From Mycobacterium sp. (GTDB lineage Bacteria; Actinomycetota; Actinomycetes; Mycobacteriales; Mycobacteriaceae): a stretch of 8,605 nucleotides of DNA. The stretch covers positions 1 through 8,605 of the forward strand of contig JAHBAP020000370.1 in assembly GCA_018500005.2 (NCBI GenBank), read 5' to 3'. The number at the start of each line of letters is the position of its first letter. The stretch's first letter is position 1. The notes beneath the pieces are model-generated. The model saw only the letters and a program-made list of their open reading frames with translations. It was not told the origin of the DNA and searched no databases. The translations under genes were made by a program, and so were the position numbers. Positions 6,935 through 8,605 of the stretch are shown here, piece by piece.

Positions 6935-6951
6935 AGGTTAGCCTACTCGGG
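6933..6951. promoter_or_regulatory. Candidate bidirectional core promoter of fadD3 and fadE30
   Basis: A perfect dyad GTAGG-TTAG-CCTAC (6933-6946) yields TANNNT hexamers on both strands. On plus these are TAGGTT (6934-6939) and TAGCCT (6939-6944). On minus they are TAACCT (6940-6935) and TAGGCT (6945-6940). With TAGCCT, plus-strand transcription could start at 6951, the first base of the fadE30 GTG, giving a leaderless mRNA. Minus-strand transcription from TAACCT would start within the operator near 6928. No convincing -35 element was found for either direction. Confidence 0.45.
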
Positions 6952-8279
6952 TGGGCGTCGACGAGTTCCGGGTAGAGGTCCGGGAGTGGTTGGCCGAGAA
7001 TCTGGTCGGCGAATACGCCGCACTCAAGGGCCTCGGCGGACCGGGCCGCGAGCACGAGGCCTTCGAGGAACGACTGGCCTGGAATCAACATCTTGCCGCG
7101 GCCGGTCTGACCTGCCTGGGCTGGCCGGTCGAGCACGGCGGCCGGGGACTCTCCGTCGCCCACCGGGTGGCCTTCTACGAGGAATACGCCAAGGCCGACG
7201 CGCCGGACAAGGTCAACCACCTCGGCGAGGAACTGGTCGGCCCGACGCTGATCGCATACGGAACCCCCGAGCAACAGCGCCGCTTCCTGCCGGCGATCCG
7301 CGATGTCACCGAATTGTGGTGCCAGGGCTATTCGGAGCCCGGTGCCGGCAGCGATCTGGCCAACGTCTCTACCTCTGCGGTGCTCGATGGCGACCACGAG
7401 GGGAGCGGAGCGACCGGTAAAGGGCACTGGATCATCAACGGGCAGAAGGTCTGGACCTCCCTGGCGCACTGGGCGCAGTGGTGCTTCGTGCTGGCCCGGT
7501 CGGAGAAAGGGTCCAAACGGCACGCCGGCCTGTCGTATCTCCTGGTGCCGTTGGACCAACCGGGTGTGGAGATCCGCCCCATCGTCCAGTTGACCGGCGA
7601 CTCGGAGTTCAACGAGGTTTTCTTCACCGACGCCCGCACCGACGCCGATCTGGTTGTCGGAGAGCCCGGCGACGGCTGGCGGGTGGCGATGGGAACCCTG
7701 ATGTTCGAACGAGGAGTATCCACGCTCGGCCAGCAGATCCGTTACGCACGCGAGCTTTCCGGGCTCGTCGAGGTCGCCAAGAAGTGCGGCTCAGCCGACG
7801 ATCCGCTGATCCGGGAGCGGCTGACTCGAGCGTGGGCCGGTCTGCAGGCCATGCGGTCATTCGCCCTCGCGACCATGGGCGATGAGGATGAAGGTCAGGC
7901 CGCCGGCAAGGACTCGGTTTCGAAACTGCTGTGGGCCAATTGGCATCGCGACCTCGGCGAACTGGCGATGGAGATCCGCGGCAAGGCGGGACTTATTCTG
8001 TCCGGCAACGAGTTCGACGAGTGGCCGCGGCTGTTCCTGTTCTCCCGCGCCGACACCATCTACGGCGGATCCAACGAAGTCCAGCGCAACATCATCGCTG
8101 AACGGGTGCTCGGCCTGCCGCGGGAAGCGAGGGGCGGATGTCGTCATTGTCGACGCCGCCGGAGGAAACGCCCGGCCACGGACTGCTCGACGGAAAAGTC
8201 GTCGTCGTCACCGCCGCGGCCGGCACCGGGATCGGATCGGCCACCGCGCGGCGAGCCCTCCTCGAAGGCGCCGACGTGA
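6951..8279 (+). CDS. fadE30: Acyl-CoA dehydrogenase alpha subunit IpdE1 (FadE30), extended C-terminus
   Basis: A 442-residue ACAD whose first 391 or so residues are a complete alpha-type subunit. WCQGYSEPGAGSDLA (123-137) is the flavin motif, WIINGQKVWTS (160-170) lies in the beta domain, FERG (252-255) supplies Glu253 at the helix-G catalytic position, and YGGSNEVQRNIIAERVLGLP (371-390) is the standard C-terminus. With IpdE2 (FadE33) it forms the alpha2-beta2 enzyme that introduces the double bond into the propionyl-CoA side chain of 5OH-HIC-CoA. A Gly-rich insert near 148-158 appears extra compared with my memory of the M. tuberculosis protein. The GTG start at 6951 has no Shine-Dalgarno and fits leaderless translation. 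At the end, where homologues stop after LGLPREA plus a few residues, no stop is present. The frame runs on for 46 residues (397-442), Arg-rich then Ser/Pro-rich, across the ipdF start. That tail reads the ipdF DNA in another frame and is probably not a domain. Confidence 0.9.
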   Translation: MGVDEFRVEVREWLAENLVGEYAALKGLGGPGREHEAFEERLAWNQHLAAAGLTCLGWPVEHGGRGLSVAHRVAFYEEYAKADAPDKVNHLGEELVGPTLIAYGTPEQQRRFLPAIRDVTELWCQGYSEPGAGSDLANVSTSAVLDGDHEGSGATGKGHWIINGQKVWTSLAHWAQWCFVLARSEKGSKRHAGLSYLLVPLDQPGVEIRPIVQLTGDSEFNEVFFTDARTDADLVVGEPGDGWRVAMGTLMFERGVSTLGQQIRYARELSGLVEVAKKCGSADDPLIRERLTRAWAGLQAMRSFALATMGDEDEGQAAGKDSVSKLLWANWHRDLGELAMEIRGKAGLILSGNEFDEWPRLFLFSRADTIYGGSNEVQRNIIAERVLGLPREARGGCRHCRRRRRKRPATDCSTEKSSSSPPRPAPGSDRPPRGEPSSKAPT

Positions 8280-8605
8280 TGATTTCCGACCACCACGAAC
8301 GGCGCCTCGGTGAGACGCGGGAAGCGTTGTCGGCTCTCGGTCTTGGCCGGGTGGAGAGTGTCGTCTGTGATGTCACCTCCGCGGTCCAGATCGACGCGCT
8401 GGTCTCGTCCACAACCGCCCGGTTGGGCCGATTGGACGTGCTGGTGAACAACGCCGGCCTCGGCGGGCAGACCCCGGTGATCGACATGACCGACGAGGAG
8501 TGGGATCGCGTCCTCAACGTCACCTTGACTTCCGTCATGCGCGCCACGAGGGCGGCGCTGACATACTTCCGTGACGCCGGCCATGGCGGCGCCATCGTCA
8601 ACAAC
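8138..8605 (+). CDS. ipdF: Short-chain dehydrogenase IpdF, 5' part (runs off the window)
   Basis: An open frame of 156 codons with no stop before the right edge, N-terminal part of a classical short-chain dehydrogenase/reductase. After an extension of about 18 residues comes the Rossmann fold. VVTAAAGTGIG (23-33) is the nucleotide loop, with Ala-Ala in place of the usual Thr-Gly at its beginning. Asp51 at the end of beta 2 (MISDHH) suggests NAD(H) over NADP(H). CDVT (77-80) binds adenine and NNAG (104-107) is the beta-4 motif. The catalytic Ser-Tyr-Lys would lie beyond the window. Gene order beside fadE30 and sequence match Rv3559c/IpdF, described as an oxidoreductase for the ring 5-keto/5-hydroxyl group of HIP-derived CoA thioesters. 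The ATG is preceded by GAGGGG at 8129-8134 and lies inside the extended fadE30 frame, with 142 bases of overlap. An ATGA overlap would be normal here, but the base after ATG is T. Confidence 0.9.
   Translation, partial: MSSLSTPPEETPGHGLLDGKVVVVTAAAGTGIGSATARRALLEGADVMISDHHERRLGETREALSALGLGRVESVVCDVTSAVQIDALVSSTTARLGRLDVLVNNAGLGGQTPVIDMTDEEWDRVLNVTLTSVMRATRAALTYFRDAGHGGAIVNN

Noticed and set aside
6447..7559. 370-codon minus-strand frame spanning the fadD3/fadE30 promoter
   Set aside because: It covers the operator and the 5' ends of two well-supported genes in wrong frames; no domain is visible and the second half is low-complexity Arg/Gly.

Overview
The window looks like chromosome of a GC-rich actinobacterium, most probably a non-tuberculous mycobacterium. 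It carries the mycobacterial gene order for degradation of the last two steroid rings (C and D), a signal-peptide/PGRS-like Gly-rich protein of a type typical of mycobacteria, GTG starts, TANNNT-type -10 hexamers, and a perfect match to the KstR2 operator consensus. All identifications come from reading the translations and from memory of the families; no search was run.

Layout. Bases 13-1011 (minus strand) encode an exported Ala/Pro-rich protein with a short PGRS-like Gly-rich tail that stops abruptly at the left edge. Bases 1012-1163 are an intergenic gap that may hold its promoter. Bases 1164-6889 (minus strand) are a tightly packed five-gene operon, transcribed right to left: fadD3, fadE31, fadE32, fadE33 (ipdE2) and aspB. 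Every junction inside it overlaps by 1-4 bases. Bases 6890-6950 are a divergent control region with one KstR2-type operator. Bases 6951 to the right edge (plus strand) hold fadE30 (ipdE1) and the 5' part of ipdF, which runs out of the window.

How the genes work together. Known biology of the homologues in Mycobacterium tuberculosis and Rhodococcus is as follows. FadD3 activates the indanedione propionate HIP to HIP-CoA, and HIP-CoA relieves repression by KstR2. IpdF acts on the ring 5-keto/5-hydroxyl group of HIP-derived CoA thioesters. IpdE1 (FadE30) and IpdE2 (FadE33) form one heterotetrameric acyl-CoA dehydrogenase for the propionyl side chain, although their genes lie in opposite operons. 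FadE31 and FadE32 belong to the same heteromeric dehydrogenase class, and FadE32 has been linked to a late intermediate. AspB is a PLP aminotransferase with no settled role in the pathway. A single operator in the middle can control both arms.

I see no undescribed system here. The notable points are three odd gene boundaries. aspB has a good Shine-Dalgarno but GTT where its start codon should be. fadE30 lacks a stop at its normal end and reads 142 bases into ipdF in another frame. The PGRS-like gene ends at a TGA that looks like one base change inside a repeat that continues past it. Each could be real biology or a sequence error.
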